Assembly: GCF_004117875.1 (NCBI RefSeq)
Contig: NZ_RAHW01000007.1
Span: 186,001-250,000, forward strand
Origin: Geomonas oryzae
Lineage (GTDB): Bacteria; Desulfobacterota; Desulfuromonadia; Geobacterales; Geobacteraceae
DNA: 64,000 nucleotides
Direction of reading: 5' to 3'
A model generated the notes under the pieces. That model was not told where the DNA came from and did not search any database. It saw nothing but the letters and a program-made list of their open reading frames with translations. Shown here one piece after another: positions 35,901 through 44,707 of the stretch. Both the position numbers and the translations under genes were made by a program. Each line of letters begins with the position of its first letter. Positions within the stretch are counted from its first letter, which is position 1.

Positions 35901-37640
35901 ATCGGTCTTACCGGTCCGCAGGGGCCGCAGGGCATCCAAGGTCCCAAAGGCGACACCGGGGCAACCGGTCCCGAAGGGCCGCAGGGCGTAGCAGGCGCGA
36001 CCGGTCCGCAAGGTCCGAAGGGTGATGCCGGTGCAACGGGTCCGCAAGGTCCGCAGGGTATCCAAGGCCCGCAAGGCCCCGCAGGATCACCTGACACCCC
36101 GAATGACATCATCACCAAGATCGCCACTCCGATAAATGGCGGGGTGCTTGCTGTCCAGCAGGAAGTCACAGAAGCTTCTTCATCAGTAAAATTCGCAGTA
36201 AAAGATGCTTCTGGTAATACCAAGATTGCAGCAGTTGCCAATGGCACGTTCGGTATCGGCACAGGAACTCCCGCCAGAGCATTGGAGGTAAGAGGAGCCG
36301 ATGGTACAGGCCCTTACGGCGCGTTTACTACGATACGGAACTCAGCGTTTGCTGGTGGCTTCGTTTTCTCACACGCACGCGGCACTTCTGCCAGCCCAGC
36401 CCCCCTATCAGCAGGTGACAGGATAGGGAGCTTGTTCTTCAAAGCATATGATGGGCAGTACAGCAACCCGTCTCAGCAAGATGGCAGTGCTGCGAGTATA
36501 GAAGTCTTTACTGAAGGTCCTTTCTCAACCTACTCCCCTGGCTTCATAACGTTCTCTACAACTCCGACAGGAGTGAAGGACCCAGTCGAAAGGTTACGAG
36601 TAACGTCAACAGGCAATGTTGGCATCGGCAGCACATCTCCTTCGGAGAAACTGGAGGTAGTTGGAAGTGTAAAAGCATCAGCCTTCATCGGTGATGGCTC
36701 TAAGCTCACCAACCTCCCCATCGGCGGGTCTTGGGGGGCAATAACCGGCTCCCTGACCAGTCAGACCGACCTTCAAAATGCCTTAAACGCAAAACAGAAC
36801 ACTCTCGGTTTTACGCCAGAGTCTGTAGCGTCTAAAGGTATAGCAAATGGTTACGCGTCATTGGATGCAACGGGAAAAGTTCCAGCTTCTCAGTTGCCGA
36901 ATACAGAGACCCAATCTACCATTATAAGCAAAGTAGCGACTCCTACAGATGGTATTACTTTAACAGTTCAGCAAGGTGCGACTGAAGCTGCGACCGCCGT
37001 GAAATTGGCCATTAAGGACACTGCAGGTAACATCAAAGTTGCGGCAACACCAAGTGGGACGTTTGGCATCGGGACAGGAACTCCTGCAAGAACCCTCGAG
37101 GTTCGAGGGGCAGATGGCACCGGACCTTATGGTGCGTTCACCACAATCCGCAGCTCGGCATATGCGGGCGGATTCATATTCTCTCACGCACGCGGAACCT
37201 CTGCCAGCCCCTCGCCACTGAACACAGGCGATCGGATCGGTAGTATGTTCTTCAAGGCATACGATGGTCAGAATAGTAATCCATCTCTCCAAGACAGTAG
37301 TGCTGCGAGCATAGAAGTATTCACAGAAGGGCCGCTCTCAACATATTCCCCTGGATACATTGTATTTTCCACATCGCCCTCTGGAGCCAAAGATCCCGTG
37401 GAGCGCTTACGTGTAACTTCTTCCGGCAATGTCGGTATCGGCAGCAGCACACCATCTCAGAAATTAGAGGTGGCCGGTGGAGTCAAATTAAATACTAACG
37501 CCCTTTCACAACCCATTTGCGACGATGCCAATCAATCAACCCGTGGCACCATCTGGGTGACTCAGGGGGCTACTGATGACGCCGTTGAGGTTTGTGCCAA
37601 AGTAGGTGGGGTGCTGCAGTGGAAGAGAATTTTGTGGTAG
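32919..37640 (+). CDS. Collagen-like secreted protein with five WxGEW modules
   Basis: 1573 residues; AAGGAGG eight bases before the ATG; signal peptide ending GLVSGAASA. Long Gly-X-Y tracts (about 125-265, 320-485, 540-700, 755-915 and 970-1055) alternate with five roughly 50-residue modules (about 73, 267, 488, 703 and 919), each like [20 protein letters not shown], then [17 protein letters not shown] and WQLVAAKG. These modules resemble carbohydrate-binding CBM5/12 folds (W...Y..G..V.Y.G..Y.A....W). The C-terminal 515 residues are a duplicated tail-fibre-like domain ([19 protein letters not shown] in both copies). A trimeric extracellular fibre is likely. The C-terminal part is less GC-rich than the collagen part, which suggests a joined origin. 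A good terminator follows. Confidence 0.85.
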   Translation: MGKKFKRRQYYRSLGMATLLVGLVSGAASAEVNRLTVKDSTGSTTFNVTADGNVSATSYAGDGSNLTNTLHQQGDWSATPGYAKDSVVQYNGSSYVALRANINAVPDQSPLDWKPMAAKGETGATGAQGPQGPQGPQGIQGIQGVQGEIGPTGLQGPKGDQGIQGVKGDTGLQGPQGIQGEIGPQGPKGDQGIQGIQGPIGLTGPQGPKGDTGATGPQGEQGIQGIQGVQGAVGPMGATGPQGPQGPQGPQGLEGPQGPEGGPGPRGIIWQGEWTPRDYNTTEAVQYQGSTYLATSAATANDVPGTSTTIWQIVALKGLDGAAGATGPQGEPGQTGPIGLTGPQGPKGDTGLTGPQGPEGAQGIQGVAGPAGPTGPQGPKGDTGLTGPAGPQGEQGIQGVAGPAGPTGPQGPKGDTGLTGLTGLTGPQGAQGEQGIQGVAGPAGPTGPQGPKGDTGLTGPQGPQGVSGPMGPTGPQGEQGLQGPAGQGMTWKGEWAAGTYMKTDAVQYSGSTYIAVADATVNDVPGPGSSVWQLVAAKGLDGAAGATGPQGPAGADGAAGATGPQGPKGDQGIQGIQGPKGDIGPIGPEGAQGIQGVAGPAGPIGPQGPKGDQGLQGPIGLTGPEGPQGIQGVAGPAGPIGPQGPKGDTGLTGQAGPQGEQGIQGVAGPAGATGPQGPQGVAGPMGPTGPQGEQGLQGPAGQGMTWKGEWAAGDYVKTDAVQYQGSTYIAVAAATVNDVPGPGSSVWQLVAAKGLDGATGPQGLKGDQGSQGLKGDQGLQGPIGLTGPEGPQGIQGVAGPAGPTGPQGPKGDTGLTGPAGAQGEQGIQGVAGPAGPQGPKGDQGLQGPIGLTGPEGPQGIQGVAGPAGPTGPQGPKGDTGLTGPAGPEGPQGVAGLTGPAGPQGIQGAQGEAGQQGQKGMNWKGEWAAGDYVVDDAIQYNGSSYIAVAAATVNDVPGASQAWQLMAAKGAEGPSGPVGPQGIQGPPGEPGLPGLIGLTGPQGPQGIQGPKGDTGATGPEGPQGVAGATGPQGPKGDAGATGPQGPQGIQGPQGPAGSPDTPNDIITKIATPINGGVLAVQQEVTEASSSVKFAVKDASGNTKIAAVANGTFGIGTGTPARALEVRGADGTGPYGAFTTIRNSAFAGGFVFSHARGTSASPAPLSAGDRIGSLFFKAYDGQYSNPSQQDGSAASIEVFTEGPFSTYSPGFITFSTTPTGVKDPVERLRVTSTGNVGIGSTSPSEKLEVVGSVKASAFIGDGSKLTNLPIGGSWGAITGSLTSQTDLQNALNAKQNTLGFTPESVASKGIANGYASLDATGKVPASQLPNTETQSTIISKVATPTDGITLTVQQGATEAATAVKLAIKDTAGNIKVAATPSGTFGIGTGTPARTLEVRGADGTGPYGAFTTIRSSAYAGGFIFSHARGTSASPSPLNTGDRIGSMFFKAYDGQNSNPSLQDSSAASIEVFTEGPLSTYSPGYIVFSTSPSGAKDPVERLRVTSSGNVGIGSSTPSQKLEVAGGVKLNTNALSQPICDDANQSTRGTIWVTQGATDDAVEVCAKVGGVLQWKRILW
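33289..36090 (+). repeat. Collagen-coding repetitive DNA
   Basis: Many 9-base units of GGTCCGCAG / GGCGACACC type encode Gly-Pro-Gln, Gly-Asp-Thr and similar triplets. Long near-identical blocks recur (for example around 34720-34860 and 35240-35330), so in-frame recombination can change the length of the fibre. Confidence 0.85.
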
Positions 37641-37670
37641 ATTAAAAATAATCTTTTTCAAACATAGAGG

Positions 37671-37699
37671 GGGGGGGTAGCATAGGCTACCCCCTTTTT
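37671..37699 (+). terminator. Terminator after the collagen-like gene
   Basis: GGGGGTAGC, four-base loop, GCTACCCCC, then TTTTT. Confidence 0.9.
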
Positions 37700-37725
37700 G
37701 TCTTTAAGCCTGCATTACTATAACC

Positions 37726-37754
37726 TTGACAGCTGTTACATGTACGACTCCTTA
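37726..37754 (+). promoter_or_regulatory. Weak candidate promoter of the polysaccharide operon
   Basis: A perfect TTGACA (37726-37731) lies 208 bases before the first ATG, but at 17 bases distance only TCCTTA (37749-37754) is found as -10. The -35 is convincing; the -10 is not. Confidence 0.25.
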
Positions 37755-37939
37755 TTTCCCTGGAGTTTTTCTCACCTTTCGTTTATGTTAACAAGGCTTG
37801 TTTCCACGTGTTTTAGGCTGTCGCTATCTTGTCTTCCCGGAAGTGGCAATGCAAGGGGCTCGGGAATTTCCTCTGCGTTCAATGCCAGAATACCCCAAAT
37901 GTCTTAGCTTACGTCTTAAAAACTTTTGGAAAAAAAATT

Positions 37940-38752
37940 ATGAATGCCATAAGACAGTTTCTAGCATTTTTGGCAGAACTTCTGACGAAACGTCACATCA
38001 TAGTAGAACTGACGAAAGCCGACTTTAAGAGAAAATACCTTGGGTCATACCTAGGAATATTTTGGGCCTTCATCCATCCCACTATTTATATAGCCATCGT
38101 GTGGTTTGTATTCCAAGTAGGATTTAAAACTCAACCTATGGACAACTTCCCATTTGTCCTCTGGATGTTATCAGGCATAGTCCCGTGGTTCTTCTTCGCC
38201 GAATGTCTATCAAGCGGGGCTAGCAGCATTGTAGAAAACTCATTTCTTGTGAAAAAAGTTGTTTTCAGTATTGGAATGTTGCCTGTTATAAAGATATTTT
38301 CAAGCCTGATCATTCACGTATTTTTCATTTTAATCATATTCACAATGTTTGGCATATACGGGTATTCTCCTTCGCTGTACAATCTCCAGGTGTTTTACTA
38401 TCTTATCTGTGCAATTATCTTGTTGCTTGGTCTATCATGGCTAACATCATCACTGACATTATTCATACGCGACACAGGTCAGATAGTGAACATGATTCTT
38501 CAATTTGCTTTTTGGATGACCCCTATATTCTGGTCTCCTAAACATTTATCGACCAACACTTTGAATTTAATCAAGCTGAACCCAGTTTATTATATAGTTG
38601 AAGGATATAGAGAAAGCTTCATTTACAAGCAATGGTTTTGGGAATCCCATTACACACTCACTATATATTTCTGGTCTGTTACCACATTCATTTTCTTCGT
38701 TGGCGCGATCGTATTCAGGAGACTTCGTCCACATTTTGCTGACGTAATTTGA
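37940..38752 (+). CDS. wzm: ABC-2 type polysaccharide export permease (Wzm-like)
   Basis: The frame opens earlier, but ATG 37940 (GGA upstream) gives the usual length, 270 residues, and the usual start, LTKADFKRKYLGSYLGIFWA, the family motif with conserved ADFK.RY.GS.LG..W. Six hydrophobic segments follow. It is the membrane subunit of a two-gene ABC exporter that moves undecaprenyl-linked O-antigen or capsule chains to the periplasm. The ATPase gene follows 44 bases later. Codon use is AT-rich, unlike the upstream genes, and this is the first gene of the operon that runs to 52765. Confidence 0.9.
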   Translation: MNAIRQFLAFLAELLTKRHIIVELTKADFKRKYLGSYLGIFWAFIHPTIYIAIVWFVFQVGFKTQPMDNFPFVLWMLSGIVPWFFFAECLSSGASSIVENSFLVKKVVFSIGMLPVIKIFSSLIIHVFFILIIFTMFGIYGYSPSLYNLQVFYYLICAIILLLGLSWLTSSLTLFIRDTGQIVNMILQFAFWMTPIFWSPKHLSTNTLNLIKLNPVYYIVEGYRESFIYKQWFWESHYTLTIYFWSVTTFIFFVGAIVFRRLRPHFADVI

Positions 38753-38796
38753 ATAGTTCATAGATAAACGCCAGACTTCAGGCGAAGAAGGACTAC

Positions 38797-40077
38797 ATGA
38801 GTGACAAAACTGTTATCGATGTATGCAATCTAACTAAAACATATAAGCTTTACGACTCTTCTCGGGATAGATTAAAGGAGGCACTTCACCCATTACGCAA
38901 GAAGTATCACCAAGAATTTTATGCCATAAAAGATGTCACTCTCAGCATTTGCCGCGGGGAAACTGTAGGCATTATCGGTCAAAACGGTGCAGGTAAATCC
39001 ACTTTACTGAAAATGATTACAGGCGTTCTTACACCTTCTACTGGCTCTGTCACAGTGAACGGTAGAATATCAGCTCTACTAGAGCTAGGAGCCGGATTCA
39101 ATCCACAGTTGACCGGCCTTGAAAATGTTTACTTCAATGGAACGCTTATGGGCTACACGCACGCCCAGATCGATGACAAATTACAAGAGATACTGTCTTT
39201 CGCAGATATTGGCGATTTCATCCGTCAACCGGTGAAGACGTACTCCAGTGGCATGTTTGTCCGTCTGGCGTTTGCAGTTGCGGTCAACGTTGAGCCTGAA
39301 ATACTGATAGTAGACGAGGCCCTTTCAGTCGGCGACATGATGTTCCAAGCAAAATGCTACGACAAAATCAGAGACTTGATGTCAAACGGGGTTACCACGC
39401 TCTTCGTAACACACAACATGAACACAATTTCCTCACTTTGCAACAGAGCCTACATGCTCGACGGCGGCAGGGTATTTGCCCAAGGTCCTCCGAATGAGGT
39501 AGCGCAGGCCTACTTCAGACTACAGAGGGAGCGTGAACATGCACGACAAGCAATAACATCTGCAACTCCAAAGCCCGCTTCCCAGGAACCCGCGAAGACA
39601 ACAACTCAACAGGAGAAAAATCCAACAGCGGGAAAAGAAAACTTCATCAGTGGCGCGGCCGAAATCATAGAATTCAAGGTCTTTGATGAGGATGGTGCAG
39701 AAACTGTTGCACTTCAGACTGGCAGCACGTTCAGTGTCTGGATGAAAGTTGTTTTCCGGGACACTGTCATGACCCCTTGCGTAGGCATGATGATCAAAAG
39801 TCTCCAAGGGCAGAATTTACTAGGAGTCCATTCCTACCATGAGCGTCGAATGCATATCGGCGCCAAGCATCACAATGATGAAATGATGGTTACTTTTAAA
39901 TGTAAGATGTTACTAAATCCAGGCAAGTATCTTCTGAACCTATCAATTTCGGAACACTCTACTGACTACGAATATACTAGTATTGACGTCAAATCAAGTA
40001 TAGCGGTACTTGAAGTATACGGTAAAGAATTTGCTTTTGGCTTAGTACATAACAATGGATCAATTTCTATTCAATAA
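38797..40077 (+). CDS. wzt: ABC polysaccharide export ATPase (Wzt-like) with C-terminal domain
   Basis: 426 residues. The ATPase half has Walker A GQNGAGKST (61-69), signature YSSGMFVRLAFAVAV (about 149-163), Walker B ILIVDEALS (about 169) and H-loop THNMN (about 205). The region from about 240 is a low-complexity linker (ATPKPASQEPAKTTTQQ). It ends in a beta-sandwich (AEIIEFKVFDEDGAE ... FKCKMLLNPGKYLLNLSISE), the place where Wzt proteins carry a glycan-binding domain that recognises the chain end before export. This predicts a chain capped or otherwise marked at its non-reducing end. Confidence 0.92.
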   Translation: MSDKTVIDVCNLTKTYKLYDSSRDRLKEALHPLRKKYHQEFYAIKDVTLSICRGETVGIIGQNGAGKSTLLKMITGVLTPSTGSVTVNGRISALLELGAGFNPQLTGLENVYFNGTLMGYTHAQIDDKLQEILSFADIGDFIRQPVKTYSSGMFVRLAFAVAVNVEPEILIVDEALSVGDMMFQAKCYDKIRDLMSNGVTTLFVTHNMNTISSLCNRAYMLDGGRVFAQGPPNEVAQAYFRLQREREHARQAITSATPKPASQEPAKTTTQQEKNPTAGKENFISGAAEIIEFKVFDEDGAETVALQTGSTFSVWMKVVFRDTVMTPCVGMMIKSLQGQNLLGVHSYHERRMHIGAKHHNDEMMVTFKCKMLLNPGKYLLNLSISEHSTDYEYTSIDVKSSIAVLEVYGKEFAFGLVHNNGSISIQ

Positions 40078-40085
40078 CCATAACT

Positions 40086-41060
40086 ATGGGAAATAATTCC
40101 TTGTTGAAATTCATTGTTAGTTTTTTAGAAGTAACTGAGCGCTTCGGAGTCAAGTTAAAGGGAAAATATCGCCCCTACGATTGCTTCCCTTTAATGTTTA
40201 TTATTGATGCCATACTATGGCCATCTGATTTGTACAAGATCCTAACTGATTATAAAAAAAGATTTGGCTCGACTCCCAACCTAGTAGTGCCGAGAACATT
40301 CAACGAGCATATACAGCGATCCAAGCTGACTACACGAAAAATGATTTACATCGATTTTGCTGACAAAATTAGAGTCAGAGATTACGTTGAGAAGATTATT
40401 GGCAAACAATATTTGATTGAAATTTTATGGACTGGGACAGATATTCGCGACGTTAACAAGGAAAGGCTTCCAGAATCTTTCATTATTAAAGCGAATAACG
40501 GTTCAGGAATGAACTTAGTAGTTCCAGATAAAAAAGCAGCTGACTGGTTAAGCATTCATAGCCTCACACAACAATGGCTATGCCGTGACTTTTCGAAATA
40601 TTTTGCAGAATGGCAATATCGGTGGGTGAGGCCTCAATTGTTAATCGAACCATTGCTTACGTTTGAGGGCAGAATCCCATATGACTATAAGTTCTTTTGC
40701 TTCAATGGAAAAGTTGAACTAATTCAAGTCGACATGGATCGCTTTACAAACCACACATTGACTCTGCTTAATAGACAATTTAAGGTCCTACCTATACGTC
40801 ATGTGTATCCTTGCCATCAGGGAACATTAGTCAGGCCAGCATGTTTAGATGAAATGATAAACCTTGCTGAAAAGTTAGCAGGAAAAGAAAAGTTTATTCG
40901 GATTGACTTTTACGATGTCAACGGGAGACCAATTTTTGGTGAGATAACCCTTCACCCTTCTGCGGGACGTGAACATTTTGAACCGCCTATTTGGGATAAG
41001 AGGTTAGGCGACATTTTGTCCCGTAAGTGTGCTGGAGACACCCTGATTGAAAAACAATAA
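40086..41060 (+). CDS. TupA-like ATP-grasp protein
   Basis: 324 residues, eight bases after the ATPase stop. Motifs are those of the TupA-like ATP-grasp family: FNEHIQRSKLTTRKM (about 74-88), ADKIRVRDYVEKIIG, FIIKANNGSGMNL (about 135-147, ATP-binding), and IPYDYKFFCFNGKVELIQVD (about 198-217). IRIDFYDVNGRPIFGEITLHP near the C-terminus contains the Glu-x-x-x-His/Pro end typical of this family. It may join an amino acid to a sugar or glycan, as TupA-type proteins are thought to, though the substrate is not known. AT-rich like the two export genes before it. Confidence 0.8.
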   Translation: MGNNSLLKFIVSFLEVTERFGVKLKGKYRPYDCFPLMFIIDAILWPSDLYKILTDYKKRFGSTPNLVVPRTFNEHIQRSKLTTRKMIYIDFADKIRVRDYVEKIIGKQYLIEILWTGTDIRDVNKERLPESFIIKANNGSGMNLVVPDKKAADWLSIHSLTQQWLCRDFSKYFAEWQYRWVRPQLLIEPLLTFEGRIPYDYKFFCFNGKVELIQVDMDRFTNHTLTLLNRQFKVLPIRHVYPCHQGTLVRPACLDEMINLAEKLAGKEKFIRIDFYDVNGRPIFGEITLHPSAGREHFEPPIWDKRLGDILSRKCAGDTLIEKQ

Positions 41061-42036
41061 TTACAACTTTCAACGGGAATCTGTGAGTGGTTTAGTATCG
41101 GTTATTATGAGCGTTTACAACGCTGCCGACTACTTAGCTGAGGCAGTGTCCAGCATCCTCAATCAGACCTACAGAGACTTAGAGTTTATCATCATCAACG
41201 ATGGTTCCACAGATCACACGAGGGAAATTCTCGAGTCTTATTCAGACCAGAGGATCCTCTTGCTCCACCAGGAGAACGCGGGGCTTACCAAGTCACTCAA
41301 TCGAGCTCTCAGCTTAGCCAGAGGAGAATTTATAGGTCGGCAGGACGCAGACGACGTCTCCATGCCAGATCGATTCCAGACGCAAGTCCAGTTTCTAAGA
41401 GACAAGCCAGATGTCGCCATGGTTGGTTCGTCTGTAAAAGTCATAGATACGCAAGGCGACGAGCTTGCTTTCTTCAACCCTCCCTGCGATTCAGACACCA
41501 TCCGGCACAAGCTCAAATCTTACAATTGTTTCTGGCACGGATCCGTCCTCTTCAGGCATAGCTCAATCAAGGCCGTGGGCGGATATACTGAAGCTTTCAC
41601 CACGGCGCAGGACTACGACTTGTGGCTGCGCTTCGCACAAAGATATCCACTTGAGAACCTTCCGACCCCTTTGTACGCTTACCGCTTCAATCCCAATGCA
41701 GTTACATTCAAAAGAATAATTTCACAACAACGATTGGCGCAAGTAGCGAGGGAACTTGCCAAAGCAAGAGAAAATGGCCAACCTGAAGACGCAGTGCTCC
41801 AAGGGCTCTCCACCTTTCTTGCCGCACCACTGACCGGTGCAGAAGGGAAAGAAATCGTGCAGAGTTATAAGCCATGGTGCCGCTTGCTATTGAACAAAAA
41901 CAAACTTGACGCTGCTAGGGCCCTTATGAGCGCCGTTTTTAAGTACCATCCTAGTTTTGTCTTCAGGACGCGATTTACCTTTACAAAACATCTTCTTTCA
42001 AGAAGCCAGCTCGAACGTGTACTTGAAAATGCCTAA
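41047..42036 (+). CDS. GT2 glycosyltransferase
   Basis: TTG 41047 has GGAG nine bases upstream and overlaps the previous gene by 14 bases; GTG 41083 is an alternative start. The 329-residue protein shows VIMSVYNAADYLAEAVSSIL, IIINDGSTDHT, the metal site DADD (about 100-103) and YDLWLRFAQRYP. It is a standard GT-A family 2 transferase with a helical C-terminal extension of about 100 residues. It should add a sugar to the O-antigen or capsule chain. The next gene starts inside its stop codon region, so the genes are translationally coupled. Confidence 0.88.
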   Translation: MKNNNYNFQRESVSGLVSVIMSVYNAADYLAEAVSSILNQTYRDLEFIIINDGSTDHTREILESYSDQRILLLHQENAGLTKSLNRALSLARGEFIGRQDADDVSMPDRFQTQVQFLRDKPDVAMVGSSVKVIDTQGDELAFFNPPCDSDTIRHKLKSYNCFWHGSVLFRHSSIKAVGGYTEAFTTAQDYDLWLRFAQRYPLENLPTPLYAYRFNPNAVTFKRIISQQRLAQVARELAKARENGQPEDAVLQGLSTFLAAPLTGAEGKEIVQSYKPWCRLLLNKNKLDAARALMSAVFKYHPSFVFRTRFTFTKHLLSRSQLERVLENA

Positions 42037-43558
42037 GATAAAAGTCCTTTACATATCTCACTCCCCATACATGTATGGCGCCGAAGGATGTCTGCTCACG
42101 CTGGTCCAGCATCTTGATCTAAGCAAGTTTGTGCCTATTGTGGTAGTTCCTGCGGAAGGCCCGCTTCAAGCACGCCTTCACAACTTGGGCGTCAAAACCT
42201 TGGTGCACCGGTGTGAATGGTGGGCAAAAAACGAAGGAGACATGTGCTTTGGCCAACAGGATAGCGAAGCTAGAATTCAACACCTTGTGGAAATAATCAG
42301 GGATGAGGTGCCAGATATTGTCCACACTAGCACATCTGTCATCTGGGAAGGCGCGGTTGCTGCATCATTGACCGGGACAAGGCATATCTGGCATATCCAT
42401 GAAGCACTAGAGGGACACCCGAGCCTCTCGCCCCTCATTCCAATCCCCTTACTTCACAAAGTCATCGATCTTCTTTCAGAAGTAGTCGTAGTAGTTTCTT
42501 CAGAAGCCATGGCCGAACTGGCGCGAGATATTCCGAAAACGAAACTTGTGACGATCCACAACGGCATCGAGAGTAGCAAATACAACCCGGGTTCCGACAA
42601 TTCTCTCCGAACTGAGCTGGGATTTGCGCCGAATGATATCGTCGCCCTGACGGTCGCTTCTTTGCGCAAGTACAAAGGAGTAGACAATTTAATTGAAGCG
42701 GCTGCAATGACTAAGACACAAGACTCGAGGATCAAGTTCGTTGTCGCAGGAAAGGGCCCAGACGAGACCCGTAACGCACTGCTACAAACTATATCCCGAT
42801 TAGACCTCGCCGACACCGTGTTTCTCATCGGACATAGAACAGACGTCCCTAAATTGCTTGCTGGCGCCGACGTCTTCGTGCTCCCGTCCCGAAAAGAAGG
42901 CTTCCCACTTGTCGCATTAGAAGCTATGGCTTCAGGCAAGCCAGTTGTTGCCACCGATTGCGGTGGGACCGCGGAAATGATTGTGAACGGTGAAACTGGG
43001 TTCATCGTGCCTGTTGATGACCCTCAGGCCTTAGCCGAGAACATCTGCGCGTTATGCCGAAATCGTGAGACGATGTCATTAATGGGGATGGCAGCCTATA
43101 AACACTTCGTCAAAAGCTATGATGCCCAAATCTACGTCAGGAGATTCCAGTCACTTTATGAGGACCTAGTCGCAACGCCACGATTGGCAACCCAACCCCA
43201 ACGAGATCCCGCCATGTTCAGGTCTCTTCTAGATTCGTACCAACGCTACATCAACCTAATGCAGCAGCTGGCAAACAAGGAGCAAGATTTAGCATTAACA
43301 AAAGTAGAGGTAGTGACCGCAGAAAGGATACGGACACAACTTGAAAAACAGCTCCAGGCCATGGCCGCTAAGGCGGCAGAGTACGAGCAACGCTGCGAGG
43401 CTCTGGCAGAGCTTGAACAAGCAAGGGAACTGGAATGCATCAGGTTAGAAGGGGTCTTGGAGACGAGGGAACAACAGTTAGCGGCCTTGCTGAACTCCTG
43501 GAGCTGGCGGATTACATCACCTTTGAGGAAAGCCCTGGACTTTTTTGAAAAAAAATAA
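42029..43558 (+). CDS. GT4 glycosyltransferase with C-terminal coiled coil
   Basis: ATG 42029 overlaps the previous stop by eight bases; 509 residues. GT-B motifs: VLYISHSPYMYGAEGCL at the N-terminus, VASLRKYKGVDNLIEA, FVVAGKGPDE, and SRKEGFPLVALEAMASGKPVV (about 293-313) with the E-x7-E donor motif. Residues about 420-490 form a coiled coil (LANKEQDLALTKVEV, EKQLQAMAAKAAEYEQR), and the end reads LNSWSWRITSPLRKALDFFEKK. A similar tail occurs in the enzyme at 44708. The tail may hold the enzyme in a complex at the membrane. Confidence 0.85.
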   Translation: MPKIKVLYISHSPYMYGAEGCLLTLVQHLDLSKFVPIVVVPAEGPLQARLHNLGVKTLVHRCEWWAKNEGDMCFGQQDSEARIQHLVEIIRDEVPDIVHTSTSVIWEGAVAASLTGTRHIWHIHEALEGHPSLSPLIPIPLLHKVIDLLSEVVVVVSSEAMAELARDIPKTKLVTIHNGIESSKYNPGSDNSLRTELGFAPNDIVALTVASLRKYKGVDNLIEAAAMTKTQDSRIKFVVAGKGPDETRNALLQTISRLDLADTVFLIGHRTDVPKLLAGADVFVLPSRKEGFPLVALEAMASGKPVVATDCGGTAEMIVNGETGFIVPVDDPQALAENICALCRNRETMSLMGMAAYKHFVKSYDAQIYVRRFQSLYEDLVATPRLATQPQRDPAMFRSLLDSYQRYINLMQQLANKEQDLALTKVEVVTAERIRTQLEKQLQAMAAKAAEYEQRCEALAELEQARELECIRLEGVLETREQQLAALLNSWSWRITSPLRKALDFFEKK

Positions 43559-43601
43559 TAATCCTAGACACATTACACGTCCAAAAGAGCAAGTAAGAGC
43601 T

Positions 43602-44705
43602 ATGCAAAATACAGACTGTCCTCACAAAAAAGCCAAGTACATACCGTCTGTCTATATTGCATCCTTCCCCACCCCCGCCGACGACACATACTATTTTTGG
43701 CTATACTATGAAGCTCTTGAGAAACAGGGTTATCACCTTGTCGATACACGAGGTGTAAGGCTGGGAGAAACCTGGCTGGAAGAAAATGCAGGTAAGATCA
43801 GCATTATACATTTTCACTGGCCGGCATACATTTACTCAAAAGAGGCGCCATGGGAGTTCTTCAAGAGTTTTCTTTCCTTCTGTAAGCTGCTCTTAAAGGC
43901 GCGATCTCTAGGCTACCAGATAGCCTGGACTGTACATAATATATTTCCCCATGAAAGACACAATATCCTCCTTGAGTATCTAACTCGCTTCTGCCTTGCG
44001 CATCTTGCAGATGTTATCTTCGTGCACTTCGAGGGGGCGCGACATACGGTTTCAAGAAGGTTCTTAACATTCAAGAACATCCACAAGATTCCCCACGGCA
44101 ACTTTAGGACGGTTTTCCCAAATAACTGTACAAGGGCCGAAGCAAGGGAGAGACTAGGTCTGCAGCCGGAGTCATTTGTCTACCTTATTTTTGGTCCTGT
44201 GAGGCCATACAAAGGTATCGAGGAGGCGGTTGCAGCATTCCGTGAGATTGCCGCCCCCGAAGACATCCTTCTTGTCGCGGGTAATCCATCCGACAGGCAC
44301 ATTAGTGAATGGCTTTCCACCACCGCTGATCTCGACCCGCGGATAGTCCCGCGCTTACGGTTCGTCCTCAAAGAGGATGTCCAATATTACTTCCAGGCCT
44401 CCGACGTTGTCTTACTACCCTACAAAAAAATCTTCACATCCGGAAACCTCTTCCTTGCGCTAACCTTCGGCAGACCCGTCGTTTGCCCAAATATAGGGAT
44501 TATGTCCGAAGTGGTGGATACTGAAGTCGGAATTAAATACGATCTACGTTCGGACGGTTCGAGTCTTATTGAAGCAATGCGGGAGATCAAATGGCGCGAC
44601 CACAAAAAATGCTGCGAAGCAGCGCTCAAAAAGGCGGAGAGTTTCACATGGGAAGAGGCAGCCGCAATTTCGGCGATGGCGTTCGGTCAGTTTAGGAGGA
44701 GCTAG
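43602..44705 (+). CDS. GT4-like glycosyltransferase (GumK/mannosyltransferase-like)
   Basis: I choose ATG 43602 (AAGAG just upstream) rather than TTG 43545. The 367-residue protein has the GT-B layout: FPTPADDTYYFWLYYEALEK and IIHFHWPAYIYSKEAPWEFF in the acceptor half; VYLIFGPVRPYKGIEEAVAA, LLVAGNPSDRHI and DVVLLPYKKIFTSGNLFLAL in the donor half. The last motif lacks the typical E-x7-E glutamates, and T-SGNLFLALTFGRPVV fills its place, as in a subset of mannosyl- and glucuronosyltransferases. It starts 43 bases after the previous stop and ends three bases before the next gene. Confidence 0.8.
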   Translation: MQNTDCPHKKAKYIPSVYIASFPTPADDTYYFWLYYEALEKQGYHLVDTRGVRLGETWLEENAGKISIIHFHWPAYIYSKEAPWEFFKSFLSFCKLLLKARSLGYQIAWTVHNIFPHERHNILLEYLTRFCLAHLADVIFVHFEGARHTVSRRFLTFKNIHKIPHGNFRTVFPNNCTRAEARERLGLQPESFVYLIFGPVRPYKGIEEAVAAFREIAAPEDILLVAGNPSDRHISEWLSTTADLDPRIVPRLRFVLKEDVQYYFQASDVVLLPYKKIFTSGNLFLALTFGRPVVCPNIGIMSEVVDTEVGIKYDLRSDGSSLIEAMREIKWRDHKKCCEAALKKAESFTWEEAAAISAMAFGQFRRS

Positions 44706-44707
44706 AT

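Noticed and set aside
34317-36074. Long minus-strand frames opposite the collagen-like gene (585 and 466 residues)
   Set aside because: They only mirror the 9-base Gly-X-Y codon repeats (giving LRTGRA/LDALRT patterns) and have no start signal.
32919-37640. Prophage tail fibre
   Set aside because: The C-terminal domains look like tail fibre, but there is a signal peptide and no other phage gene in the window, so I treat it as a cell-surface protein.
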